DNA from: Bidens hawaiensis
Taxonomy: Eukaryota > Streptophyta > Magnoliopsida > Asterales > Asteraceae
DNA length: 64,000 bases
Reading direction: 5' to 3'
NCBI GenBank assembly: GCA_021521415.1
Contig: JAIQDT010007311.1
Location: forward strand, 1-64,000
Positions within the stretch are counted from its first letter, which is position 1. Each line of letters starts with the position of its first letter. The translations under genes and the position numbers were made by a program. Of this stretch, positions 44,201-55,649 are shown piece by piece. The notes below the pieces were generated by a model. The model made no database searches, was not told where the DNA came from, and worked only from the letters and a program-made list of their open reading frames with translations.

Positions 44201-45357
44201 AAAAGCCAAATCATTTATGTTTGCTTCATAAGTTTTTGTATGGACTCAAACAAGCTCCAAGGGCTTGGTTCAATCGTCTTTCAAGAGCCTTGTTACAACT
44301 TGGGTTTCAAGGATCTAAAACGGATCCATCATTGTTTATTTACTCCCACAATGGTTCCTTGATGTATATGCTCGTTTATGTGGATGACATCATCCTAACC
44401 GGCAACAATCCTCGAATCATTAACCATACCATTCAGCGGTTAAGCACCACATTTGCAATCCAAGACATGGGTCGGCTTTCATACTTTCTAGGCATTGAAG
44501 TGGTATCCAAAGGTAATGATTTGCTTCTCTCTCAACAAAAATACATTTATGACATTATTCACAAGGCAGGTCTCTCTCAATCTAAACCGATTGACTCTCC
44601 TATGGCCCCCAACTCAAACTTGGCTCTTGGTGATAGTCCTGAGTTTGATAATCCAGTGAAATTTAGACAAACAGTTGGAGCCCTACAATACTTAACTCTT
44701 TCCAGACCTGACATTACCTTTGCGGTCAACAAAGTTTGTCATTTTATGCATTCCCCAACAGAAAATCATTGGTCCGCGGTCAAAAGAATTCTTCGGAATT
44801 TACAGGGCACGTCTCATTTTGGCTTGCTGATTAAACAAAACTCATGTCCTGTTATCCATGCATACACGGATGCTCACAAACGGTCTCTCACAGCCTTTTC
44901 TGATGCAAACTGGGCTGGCTCTCTCGATGACTATAGATCCACCGGGGGATATGCCATATATCTTGGATTTAATCTCATATCATGGCTTGCTCGTAAACAA
45001 CCTACAGTCTCTCGGTCCTTAGCAGAGGCTGAATATAAAGCCTTAGTAGACACCGTTTTTGAGTTAACATGGCTTGAGGCACTTTTAAAGGAACTTCACG
45101 TTTCCATGACATCAGCTCCTATCTTATGGTGTGACAACTTAGGGGCCACCTACCTTTCAGCTAATCCAATATTTCATGCTCGCACAAAGCACGTGGAGAT
45201 TGATTTTCATTTTGTCAGGGAGAAATTCGCTCAAAGAAAGCTTTTTGTTCAGTTTATTAAGATAGATGATCAGATTGCAGATGTATTCACAAAACCTCTA
45301 ACCTCACAATGGTTCCTACTTCTTAGATCCAAGCTACAGGTCGCTCCTCAGCCTTAG
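41263..45357 (+). pseudogene. 5'-truncated Ty1/copia gag-pol
   Basis: Starts inside gag (SREYTLKTQL, MKPEETPVDYL), with a basic RGRGRYN stretch at about 41815. Protease is marked by PDTGASSHV near 42063. The open segment 42147-42950 holds the integrase zinc finger (WHQRLGHPH...SCNSCPMGKS) and core; the second catalytic position reads QTNGGGEF, with N in place of the usual D, and the segment ends in a stop right after the catalytic ER. RT lies in 43859-44125 and, after a frameshift near 44100, in 44089-45357, with MYMLVYVDDIIL, LSRPDITFAVNKV, then RNase H DANWAGSLDDYRSTGGY and DDQIADVFTKPL. The 422-codon last segment is well kept. No 5' LTR; not autonomous. Confidence 0.92.
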
Positions 45358-45510
45358 CTTGAGGGGGAATATTAAACTGTGATTTATGTGGTATATGTTA
45401 AGGATTGTAATTAGGCTAGATGATAGTTTACCATAATTAGTTGTATGTGCTCTATATTAAGAGTCTTCTATTGTACATAATAATCATCAATACACAATAT
45501 ACAATTTCCA
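45358..45510 (+). repeat. Copia polypurine tract and start of 3' LTR
   Basis: TTGAGGGGGAATATT follows the last codon, as usual for copia, and leads into an AT-rich LTR with a TATA-like CTCTATATTAAGAG. The LTR end could not be fixed because no 5' LTR remains. Confidence 0.6.
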
Positions 45511-47937
45511 TACCAAGTTTATTTAAACTCAACCCCCAAAACGACAACCCAAATCATCAAGCAATTGACCATCACAATCCCGACCATGACAAACCAAGAT
45601 TCATTGCCAACCACAATGATACATTCAAAACTCAAAGCTATACCTAAGTAAATCCAAACCCAACCTAACTCTTGGATAGTCAAACCCAACCCAACAAAGA
45701 TATTTACATGAAAACCCACCCTTTGTATGACATGTACAATTCCCCCACTCCGCTACCGGGATGACGAAGTGTTCCAAACGGTGTTAAGTTCAGCCAACTC
45801 ACCAACTTTTGTCTCATAACTATACATACTCGACACAACACCTTTATTCCTACGACCTGTTACCCAACCATATATCCCCCATTTTCTGCCTTACCCCATG
45901 CTCGTACTTCAAACTCGCTACTATTGCAGTAACTCTAGCACACCTATTATAAGGCCTAACTTATTTCCGCCATACAAAACCTTACCCTGCGTTCCTTGAC
46001 CTCCTAAAGGTTTATTTGATTTTCGACTTTAATACTTCACATTTTCAAACCTGTTATTATTTCTTGCGCTCTTTTTACACATTCAGTTCTTTTACAAACA
46101 TTCTTTTCGTGAAATTTCAAATCTTTATTATTTTAAAATGATCATTAATAAGTATATATTATGTTATACGAAATATATTCAAGTAGTTTTTGCATCAAAA
46201 GAACTTTACGAAAATCCAAGTGGTTCATTTTTAATACTATTATTACTATTACTACTGCCACTATTATTACTATCAATACCTTATTATTATATTTATTATA
46301 ATTATTACTATTATTATTATTATTATTAATCCAATAAAACTATTAAAATAAAATAAAATATTTCGCTTTAAACAATTCTTCCGTGAGGCTATTATATTAC
46401 CATCAACGAATCATTTTATCTAGCGATCACTATTTTTCTAAAACATCACCCAATCGGGAAATCCTTCACATCGGAAGTTTTCCAAAGTTTTTATAACTAG
46501 CTAAGTATATATGCAAAATTATTATCATAAATTTCCTTTGAGTTTTAAACATCGCGTCCCTACAAACGACCTTCACAAACAATGTCATCAATCGTTCTTT
46601 TCACGTCTTTGCTAACACCAATAAATTTCGGAGTAGTAAACCATACCACCACACCATAATAACCTTCATACCGCAAAACCCACTTTCGAGAAGACGAGCA
46701 TTGCAAGTTACCCTTTTGTTTTCCTTTCTTTCATATGTTATAGATATTTTTCTGTTTTGGTATTTTCATGAAGTTTTATATATCGAGCTTGATTATTTGT
46801 TAATTAGTGAACTATTTCCATTCATATATACATTTTGAATCGGTTTACTTTGTTATTCAACCTCGTCGTCTATAACCGATTTCCCATAAACATAATCGTT
46901 TAGTGGAAATTGGAGACTATGAGCATCTTTAAGCACATGTTGAGTTTATTTTGGTTACACGAATGGTTTGGTCATATTGTTCTACTTCCGCTCAACGTTT
47001 TGTTCGGGTCAATTTGTTATTCATAATCTCAATGTTTTACCAATTTAAGATCAATATTTTAATTCGATCTTGAAAATTCGATTATTTTATTCTCAATGTT
47101 TTACCAATTTGAGGTCAATGTTTTACTTTGATCTCGAAGTTGCAATTATTTATTAATCTCAAATGCGGCGCTTATTCATGCTGAGATTTTCATTTATTTA
47201 TAGAATCATTATTGACTCCGAGAACTTACTTGATTCTTTTATTAAAGTTCCGTTATCATTCTCGGACCCAATGCTTATCGACTTACGTGTTTACATTTTG
47301 TAGCTCAATGCTACGTTTACTTAATATGTTATTCTCAACTTTATTATTTCGTGTTCATGATTTCAATTGATGTCATCCGTTATTCTAATTATTTCATACT
47401 ACTCAAGAGTTTCGCTTGTTTCGTTATAGGTTTGGTAACGTCGTTTGTATCCTTTAAAACTTCAACGATTTCATTTATTTGGACCTAATATCTTTTGTAA
47501 ATTTTGATTTCTATAGTTCATTCTTTTTGGTTTCCAAGTTTTTATTGTATATGTTTAAAACCAACACAATGGGACGAATTATGTGGACTATCCGAAGATA
47601 AAGGTAATTATGGGTCGCACGTAATTATCCAAGTCCTCGCATGGAAGACATAATAAGTACGTTGTGTGTAGTAACTCGGAACCTGAAATGATCTTTAAAT
47701 ACGGGACAAATGCAGTATGATAAGGGCATGGTGGATACGCCGCTGGTACATCCTATATATAAGTGTCCTTGTCATATTCCCATTTGTGGGGTTTTTCGGG
47801 CGATTCAAAGATCGACGTTATTATTTTTAATAAATTGGTATATAAAAATTGATAAAACTTTTAACAACTCTTTGTATTAGTTGTTTTCTTTTAAAATTTT
47901 ATTTTTATTTTAATTTCGGGACGAAATTTCCAAAAGT
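45511..47937. other. Interior 3' region of the composite LTR element (mostly unassigned)
   Basis: AT-rich and without long open frames. 47570-47830 resembles the untranslated tract of gypsy elements, and TTTCGGGACGAAATTTC at about 47914-47930 is typical of sequence just before a chromovirus 3' LTR, matching its place here. An ATT-type microsatellite lies at 46225-46330. Confidence 0.45.
46225..46330. repeat. Imperfect (TTA)n/(ACT)n microsatellite
   Basis: Runs of TTATTACTA and TATTATTAT over about 100 bases. Confidence 0.9.
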
Positions 47938-48035
47938 TGTGAATCCAATATATATTTTATTTATATTTTACTTTTCAAACTCGAAAACCCGACCCATTTC
48001 GAATTTTCGGTTTTTGTTTATAAATATATACATAT

Positions 48036-48089
<54 letters not shown>

Positions 48090-50531
48090 TTGTACCTCAA
48101 GTTCGGTTCATAAATTTTACGTGTCATTCGTTAATATAATATACACATAGATTTACGTTATTGTTCGTTCGCTTCTTATTCGTTTTGATTAATTAACGAA
48201 TCTCCGGGATTTTAAGTCCTTATTTAAACGATTTATAAACTACTCAGGTATAATACAAAAATTAACCAACTACCCTAACTTCCATTTCATTATTTAACAT
48301 ATATCAAAGTCCGAGGTCCAATTCTATTTACTATTGTAATATAACTACAAAGTTCAGGGTCTAAAATGTATTTTATATTATAAACTTTGTTTTAAAGAAA
48401 CTTTGAAACTTGAGGGGTTAATCTGTAACTTATTTAAATTATAATAAAACAAATTAAAACTTCACCCAGCCCTCCGGTCCCCTTCCTTTCCTGTTTTCCT
48501 GGTGAGCATATTCCGGCGAAGCCACAAGTCTTCCGGCGGCATCCAAAACCTGTCAAAACATGAGTTAAAACACAATTAAAAGTTTGTAACGTCTTTTGTC
48601 ACTAACGACAATCAATAATCAACAACTATAACGCATTATAACGTCCTAATCTGTGTGTAATTAAATCCATAATGATCACCAGATAACAAGCTCAATCAAA
48701 TTAATGATAATACACTCCTATAACTAGTATAAATACGGACCTAGAATTGAACTAAACTCACTCACAACATTCTTTCTCTCTTAATCTCTCGAAATCGGCC
48801 ATATTAGAGCTCAAAGTTCCGTCTCCGGTGAAGTAGTGTTCTCTGTCAAAACAAGTCAATACCAGGTAATTGAAATATACATTATAATGGTTTTCAAACA
48901 ATAATCCAAACCCCTAAACTTATTCTTTCAAACATGGTTCGGATTTCCTTAATTGAAACCCTAGGGTTTCAATGAAGAAGATGAAGTCTGTTGTTTATAT
49001 ATCATTAATAGTTTTCAAATCTAAACTGAGTTGTATAACTCAACTAGTTATGCTTTTACCTGTTAAACGTGAGACCCGGGTTCGAAACCCAGGTCAGTCT
49101 GTTATTTTTGTTTTTTAAATGATGACTACTTTAATACTTACTCATGGTATATATATAATTTAAATCATATGCTTTTAACAAATGAGATATCTGGATCAAC
49201 TGGTTAACTCCTGGAATTCGTACCGTGGAGACCCGGGTTCGATACCCGGGTCAGACCTCATATTTTTAATTTGTTTTAATAACCTATTTATTCATTTATT
49301 CATTAATTTTAAATCATTTAAAAATCATAATAAAATCATAAAAATCATTTAAAACTAAATAAAAATTCTATAAATTAAATATAAATATATTTAGTCATTT
49401 TACACTTGAAACCCAAACTTTTGTTTTCGTAAAACCATAAATAAAAATCATTTGTAAATAATAAACATAATCTTTAATTAGTTAAAATCATTTCATTAAA
49501 TCATTAAATATAATTTTGATTTGTAAACATTAGTATAAGTCTTTCGAACATGTAAGCTTCGTATCTCTTCCATTAAAATAATTATATCATAATAATAATC
49601 AAGTGTTCGTTAAAACATAAATATTAATAAAATAATCAAAAGCCATAAAATTGATAATAGATTATAGTAAAATAATAACTGACTCTCAAATAAGTTTATC
49701 CGATAAATAACCTCATTAGATTGTCGTTAAGTTTTGTATTTATATTTATTTTAGCTAGTGCGGATTGCTCATTTCGGCCTTTGTGACGCTTTCGGTTCTT
49801 TTTCCGATTTCAATCTTTTCGACGCTTTCGGGTTACCTTATCACCTAAATTTCTAAGGTGAGTTTCTCACACCCCCTTTACGTTTTTATATTTTAGGGGT
49901 AGTATATGTATCCTATCAAACCTCAAGAATTACAATTTTGCTTACAAACTGCAATTCATATCATAGACTTGTGTGCTTACTTGCTTATTTGTTATATACA
50001 TGGATTTCAAATGGTTGTCTCAATAAGTATGATCATACCCTCCCCCCCCCCCGGTTGCACTCAGGTTCATTTGTATCGAGTGGAAAATGGACCTCATATT
50101 CGAGTACATTGGTAGCCCCAACTGGAAAGGACCTCATTTGTTCTTTACACTCAGGTCCATTGCATCGAGTGTAAAGAACCCTTATGTGCTCATTTCACAA
50201 GTTTCATGAAATTGTATGATTTTTACGTATTATATCAAACTGTGGGATTCTCACCAGCTATGTTCATAGCTGACTTTATTTTATACATATGCTACAGGTA
50301 TAGAGATACGAGGATGAATGATAGAAGACACATAGCATGCATATAGGATATTCATAGAACAATTTATCGTTTCGTTTATTTATTTGTTTTACAACTTGTA
50401 TTATTTGATGAACTTGTGTTACATGATGATTCAAATGAAATAATGTTATTATGGTCACCTAATAGTGTCACGTGTGTTTGAGCAATCTGTACGTCACACT
50501 TAGGCGTTTCCGCTTTAGCCGGGGTGTTACA
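47938..50531 (+). repeat. 3' LTR of the composite element
   Basis: About 2.59 kb, similar in length to the 2506-bp solo LTR at 60695-63200 (reverse). The start is degenerate; the end, CGTTTCCGCTTTAGCCGGGGTGTTACA region, is clear. Contains two tRNA-like modules at 49020-49275 and a C9-10 run near 50042. Confidence 0.8.
49020..49275 (+). repeat. Two tRNA-like (pol III B-box) modules
   Basis: GAGACCCGGGTTCGAAACCC at about 49070 and GAGACCCGGGTTCGATACCC at about 49230 each match a tRNA T-arm/B-box. Each is preceded by an A-box-like stretch (CAACTAGTTATG, CAACTGGTTAACTCC) and followed by a T-rich run. They resemble two related SINE or tRNA-derived modules in tandem. I did not find them in the LTR copy at 60695-63200. 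Confidence 0.5.
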
Positions 50532-51562
50532 TTCCACCTCTCTACAGTAGCTACTCACGTGAAGATCTAAAGGTGATTTCTGGATCTTCTATTGCATCAT
50601 AAGTCTTTATGTTAGCTGGCATCTTAACCTTCGTTTGGAACTCAAAGTTTGCTATTTGTTCATAGAAGCAAGACAAGGTTGAAGGCTTGTAGGGTTAGTA
50701 AGGTTCCAAGTGTATTAAGTCACCATCACTGATAGTGACGATGATCGGAGCCTGAGTTAGCACGGGTTGGCTCATGATTGCGAATCCTTGAAAAGCTTGC
50801 GATTGTAGGCTTCCCGGCCAAAGCTGACCATATTGAGGCATCATGAGTGCAGCCATCTGAGGATATGTTATGCCAGGTAGCATCACACCTGGTTGTAGGT
50901 AAGCCTGAGGCATAGAGCAATGGCTCCTACCAATGACAAGGATACTATGCTTCTTGCCAAAGGCAATGACATCAGGGCTTTTGCAAAAAAAGTACTTGTT
51001 GGGGGAAGTATTGCAGCAGGTGAGCTTTGGAATAGCTACTCCATGGTATACTCTCTTGTTCCCGTGGGAGTTATGCGTGAAGCTGTTAAGCTTACTCTTT
51101 CCCGAGGAGAGTTCATGCTTTCAGCTTCTCCACCCGAGGAGCTACCTGGCCCTTGATTGTTTCTTCCCGACGGGGAAGGTGCACTCATGCGTAATGGACT
51201 AGACATCAGGGAGAGAGTGTGATATCAGCCTCTTCGGTGTGGTCTAGGCTTCTCCTCACCCCCTTTGCTCATTCTTCCTGAGCGTAATTGTTCATTAGTT
51301 CCCTGAGCTGAACGAAGTTTCGTTTAGCACCTTCCGGGATCATGTCTATCTTCTTTACGGGAAGTAAAAGGTCATCCCTTGGAGATAAGATGCCACTTCT
51401 GGACGAAGGTGTTTGAAACTGAGAAGTTTGTGCCAACGGTGTGGCCGGAGATCTGTCGGTTTTTGGAGAACTACAGCCAATATCATCCTCCAAAAAGGAA
51501 TCATTTTGAGGCCGATCATCGTTTGAAGAAACACTCTTGTTAGGGGTACTCTTTTCAACCAT
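50532..51562 (-). pseudogene. Tat-type gypsy gag relic, N-terminal part
   Basis: Minus strand; continues into 26458 across the composite. The frame at 51562-51269 starts MVEKSTPNKS and is rich in S/P/D, as in gag N termini of this lineage. A second open piece (50913-50695) is Q/M/P-rich (MPQAYLQPGVMLPG). The part next to the insertion reads VERWN, the beginning of the gag core. Frameshifts separate the pieces. Confidence 0.7.
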
Positions 51563-52613
51563 ATTAAAGGAGTACTTAGGAGGGCGCTACTTGTTGCTAC
51601 AACGAGTATAGCAACAATGAAGGTATGTCGGTCCAAGAGTATGATACTAACAGAGCTTCCTAACCTGCTAAGATCAAAGAAAACACAACCGGTTAGTCTC
51701 ACCGCAGGAGGGGGTCTCCTGCGATCAACCTTCGGCATGAGAATCAGTTATATGATATGATAATGAGGTGATAAGAGAGTAAGTATGAAGAGTATGAAGA
51801 GAGAGTAGAGAGAAATAGGATGAGTGAGAATGAATATTATCGTTAAATGAGGTTTTCCTTTTATAGGCATTCGGAAGCTTCTCTTAGGAAGCTTAAGTTT
51901 TTTAAAGGGAAATGGTGAACTCCTCTTTTAACATATGCAAACAAGCAATACCATATTACTGTAACTTGTTTTCTACTTTTGTCTTGCCATGTCGACATCA
52001 ATGCTTTATGGCAAGTTTCAGCTTTATATCACATCAGATGTGACTTTTTTTGAGGTTTACCGTAGCGTGGAGATTTCCTAGTCAACCTAGGAATCTTGGT
52101 GGGGATGCTTCGAGCTTTCTGGTTTAGCAGCTTGTGCTTACTGCTTCTTAACTCCTAGGCTTTCCTGGCTCATGAATGGGTAAGAATACCCACGTCATCA
52201 TGCTATGTTCTACTTGATTTACCATAGTATTCTCACATATGATGTCCTATTAATGATTTACTATTTTTCCGTATTGCTGGGATACGTTTTATCATCCATT
52301 TATCCTGAAACATACTAGACTTCCTTCATAATGTATTTGAAGAGATTCGTTTTCAAAAAATTATTTTGGTATAGGCTTATGTGAAATCCTTATTGTTGAA
52401 CTTACTTTTTGACTTTTTGTATGTCTAATAATCGTAAATACTTTTCATTTGTTAATATGTTCATTTCATTTCCAGGTGAATTATTAAAATTGTTGCATTG
52501 AAGCTTTAATTGGACACCCGTGACAAAAACAAACAAATCTAGAAGTCCACGCGTCACATATTTGCACCAGAAAAATGGAGTGTCACATGCACCAAGATGA
52601 TTCACGGTAACCA
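51563..52613 (-). repeat. Leader and probable 5' LTR of the minus-strand Tat relic
   Basis: Upstream of the gag start on the minus strand, GCCTATAAAAGG at about 51858-51869 is a TATA box some 300 bases before the gag ATG, fitting an LTR promoter. LTR ends and primer site were not resolved. No second LTR was found at 24.7 kb. Confidence 0.45.
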
Positions 52614-52624
52614 ACAAAACTACC

Positions 52625-52955
52625 TTTTTTTTTAACGACCAACTAGGTAACGCTGGGTATTCCGTACGCGGCTTCCAATGGCTAAAGATAGCCCTAGCCG
52701 GCCACGAGTCCGGACGGACAGAGCCCCTAGCGGTCCACCTATTGAGGGATTCCCCGGATAAAGCCTGACCCCCACGCCCGCTAAACGGCACAACAGCGAG
52801 GAGCCGGTAAAACTAGATGAGATCAGGACTCGAATCCTGACAAGCCAGGGTCATCCCTCGTATCTCCCATATAAATTGGTGATAGTGAGGTTTGAACCTT
52901 CTACCTCTCACTAGTAAAGCGAGTGCTCTACCATTGAGCAACATCCAATTTATAT
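52625..52955 (-). mobile_element. SINE-like retroposon, tRNA-derived, with 11-bp target duplication
   Basis: On the minus strand it starts with a tRNA-like head: A-box GCTCAATGGTAGAGC, an anticodon-stem-like segment, and B-box GGTTCAAACC. It continues through a GC-rich body and ends in an A-rich tail (T run at 52625-52633 on the plus strand). It is flanked by ACAAAACTACC (52614-52624) and ACAAAACTATC (52956-52966), 10 of 11 identical. Frames within (52402-52791) are not coding. Confidence 0.8.
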
Positions 52956-53002
52956 ACAAAACTATCTTCTTTGTATATTAATACACACCACTATATATAG
53001 AA

Positions 53003-53539
53003 GGTTTATTGGATTTTAATAATCCCTATTTAATGGTATTGACTGATAATAATCCGTATTTCTTTTATCGCTACCAACGGTCTCAAATTTAAAAAAGTTT
53101 GCCCCCAATGGTTCCCCGTTAAAAAGGACTTAACGTCGTTATATTTTTTTTTCCTAATTTCAAGCTAATGTTTTAGGGCTTTTGATTGGAACGAGAATAT
53201 GAGTCGACTAATGTAAAACTTTGTTCAAAACGGCACTCCAAAATGACGAAACAATGCTTCGATTCGGGTCTTTGAACTTACAATTAACAAAAATCAAGCC
53301 GTTTGGATCAACATTTCGAGCTAAGTTTTACACCAATCGACTCTTATCCTTCTTCCGATCAAAAACCCTAAAACATTAGTTTGAAATTCGGATAAAAGTA
53401 TAGCGTCGTTAAGTCCTTTTTGACGGGGGACCATTGGAAGCCAACTTTTTTAAATTTGGGACCGCCAATGAATATAAAATGAATAGGGATTATTATTGAC
53501 CAATACCACTCAATAGGGATTATTAAAATCCAATAAACC
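53003..53539. mobile_element. MITE with long inverted termini and 9-bp target duplication (Mutator-like)
   Basis: GGTTTATTGGATTTTAATAA at 53003 is repeated in reverse at the right end (53539), and inversion extends inward over ATAATCCCTATT and GGTATTG...CAATACC words and further GTCC/GGAC patches. Flanks TATATAGAA (52994-53002) and TGTATAGAA (53540-53548) agree at 8 of 9 bases; a 9-bp duplication is characteristic of Mutator-like elements. No coding sequence. Confidence 0.8.
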
Positions 53540-53578
53540 TGTATAGAATACTGTAATAACAGAATAAGTATATGTATC

Positions 53579-53782
53579 TTTTTTTTTCCTTTATCCTTTC
53601 CTTAAATAAAGCGCAGCTATCTAGGGTAATCCAATTGTCCAAAGGCAGCCTCATATGCCCATGATTGCAGATAGCATTGAGTAACGCAAGTCCACCAGTC
53701 GCCCAAAGACCCACTGCGCGGTAAAAGCCGGTTGGAATCAGATTCGAACCTTAGACAGTTGAGCTAACGCTTATTTCGGAAA
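53579..53782 (-). mobile_element. SINE-like retroposon with 10-bp target duplication
   Basis: On the minus strand it carries an A-box-like GTTAGCTCAACTG and the B-box GGTTCGAATCT near its start and ends in an A-rich tail (AAAGGAAAAAAAAA). TATATGTATC is repeated exactly at 53569-53578 and 53783-53792. About 204 bp, a usual SINE size. The minus-strand frame 53523-53714 is a read-through and is not coding. Confidence 0.85.
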
Positions 53783-53833
53783 TATATGTATCATCTGCTT
53801 TAAATTAATGTGGTGTTTTACTCGGTGCAGGCA

Positions 53834-54120
53834 GATCGGTAAAACTCCGGCGTTGGTAAAATCCAAGCATTGTAGGTTCCGGCTTTGAGGCGGTAAGTCA
53901 GCATGAATTCAGTCAGTTTTGGTCATGTGCGTTATGGTATCGGAACTAAAACTAAAACAATTTAAAAGCGAGGTGGACCAACTGAGTGACGTCGGTCAGT
54001 AAAGCTCGGGCATTGGTAAAACCCGAGCGATGTCGATTTCGGGTGTTGAGGCGATGAGTCTCCACAATTTTGGCTGGTCTCCATCACATTCGTTACGGTA
54101 CCGGAACTAAAAAAACAAAA
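53834..54120. repeat. Diverged tandem repeat, period about 160 bp
   Basis: TCGGTAAAACTCCGGCGTTGGTAAAA...TTGAGGCGGTAAGTC...GTTATGGTATCGGAACTAAAA recurs from about 53994 as a related unit ending GTTACGGTACCGGAACTAAAA. Confidence 0.7.
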
Positions 54121-54395
54121 ACAAAATTGATATTCGATCAGTTTTTGTTACTGTACCGATACCAAAACAAAATAGGAACCATTCTAACATACACAAAACA
54201 TAAATAACACTTAAAAAAGATGAACAAGCATTTGGAGACTCAAACCTGTGTTTCAAACGAGTACAAACAATTATGTGTTACTTATCAAAACCATTACTAC
54301 AAATACAAAAACAAAAATAATACACTTTGTGACATCAAAGTTCTCAATTATACTAATTAGATAATACATACATATAAAGTAGTTATATAACAACA

Positions 54396-54430
54396 CTAGC
54401 TTTTGAACCCGTGTAATACACGAGTTTTAT
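54396..54430 (-). mobile_element. Helitron-type 3' terminus (candidate)
   Basis: On the minus strand a hairpin CTCGTGTATTACACGGG is followed by TTCAAAAG and CTAG (54396-54399), the order expected at a Helitron 3' end. The 5' end, to the right, was not identified in the AT-rich stretch up to 54934. Confidence 0.55.
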
Positions 54431-55075
54431 CAAATGATAAAGATAAATAAAGTCTGTTATTTCAGTTATGATTCTCAAAATACTTGTGAATTAATTTAAT
54501 GTAGACTTCATGGAAAAAATAAACAGGGTTAATGAAAAGTTTTAAAATAGCATGATTTTGAAAACATTATGTGTTGATTTGGAAGAAATTTAAAAAAAGG
54601 TACTAAAGTTGTATAATTGGTCAAACCTTATGTATGAAAATGACACTTAATTCAATAATGAATATAATTCACATTATGTTATAACCCATTTGACAAAATG
54701 GTTTTGACCCATGACCCATGAATAGCTAGAATGAATGAGATGAGAGATTAGGAATTAAGTAAAATGTGAGCTTGACATCTAAGGTTTAACATTTTCTTTT
54801 ATTAGTATTTTAAGATTAAGATGTCTCACTTTTTTTCGTTGCGTCAACAAAACAACAAATACAAAATTATGTATGTATTATATGATTCTCACATTTATTA
54901 GCGAGTGTGATCCCCACACCACATATGGTTTTGTATGAATGTTAGGCTAGTAACCTTCAATCAATGGCAGTCACATCTTCTCGAATGTCACATACTCTTT
55001 CGCAACAAGATATATACTCCTCTCAACTGCCTCCCCTGTCACTGCCCGTTGCCCGGATTCCATTCCATACAAAAA

Positions 55076-55647
55076 ATGACACCATCTTCTCTACTCTTCA
55101 CCATCCTCCTACTAACTTCCCTAACTCTTTCCATCTCATCAACACCAAGACTTCCTTTCCACAAAACACCCGACAACGAAACCATCTACAAAACCTCTAA
55201 ACAACTTTGTATTGGTTGCACATATGAGTCGTTACAATTCTTATTTGCCCAGAACTTAGTCCGGGCAGCCAAGTGGGAAATCCCACTGGGTTGGGATTTC
55301 CAACTCCAAAGATACGCCCAGTGGTGGGCAGGACAAAGGAAAGGAGACTGCGAACTTATGCACTCCTTTCCCGAGGACGATTTAAGTTAGGAGAGAATAT
55401 ATATTGGGGCAGCGGGTCATCATGGACTCCCGTGGATGCTGTGAATACGTGGGCCGGAGAAGAGAGATACTATAGGTATGGAACTAACACATGTGCCTCG
55501 GGCCAACAATGTGGCCATTACACACAAATCGTGTGGAAAACAATTCGACGCGTTGGGTGTGCTAGAGTGGTTTGTGATACTGGGGATGTGTTTATGACAT
55601 GCAACTATGATCCTGTTGGAAATGTTATAGGAGAACGGCCATACTAA
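55076..55647 (+). pseudogene. PR-1-like CAP protein gene with a one-base frameshift
   Basis: Paralogue of the gene at 9249. The ATG at 55076 gives a signal peptide of about 24 residues (LLFTILLLTSLTLSISS); an in-frame ATG at 54935 would bury it. The CAP domain starts near [11 protein letters not shown] and runs [26 protein letters not shown]. Near 55381 the frame shifts by one missing base in a T run (a stop, TAG, follows at once) and the domain resumes in another frame with [23 protein letters not shown] and [15 protein letters not shown], ending with TAA at 55647. All family landmarks are present, two extra N-terminal cysteines (CIGC) included. Either a young pseudogene or an assembly error in a homopolymer. 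Confidence 0.88.
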
Positions 55648-55649
55648 TC

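Larger units (their letters stand above)
26459..50531 (+). mobile_element. 24.07-kb composite insertion bounded by LTR ends, TTCCA duplication
   Basis: The left edge is the LTR start TGTAACATTCG (26459), the right edge the LTR end CCGGGGTGTTACA (50531); TTCCA occurs at 26454-26458 and 50532-50536. The minus-strand gag frame on both sides (E-R-W-N then N-V-E-C-R-H) is continuous when the block and one TTCCA are removed. It is therefore one LTR-retrotransposon insertion whose interior was largely lost and later filled by the Tat element (28471-40880) and a copia fragment (41263-45510). The same LTR family recurs at 60695-63200. Confidence 0.85.

Noticed and set aside
47914..47940. TTCCA at 47928 as left target duplication of the LTR ending at 50531
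   Set aside because: The bases after it do not begin an LTR (no TG start); the TTCCA at 26454-26458 borders a proper TGTAACA start and restores the gag frame.
52870..52945. Functional tRNA gene on the minus strand
   Set aside because: A-box and B-box are good, but the T-stem does not pair well and the sequence continues into a SINE body with tail and target duplication.
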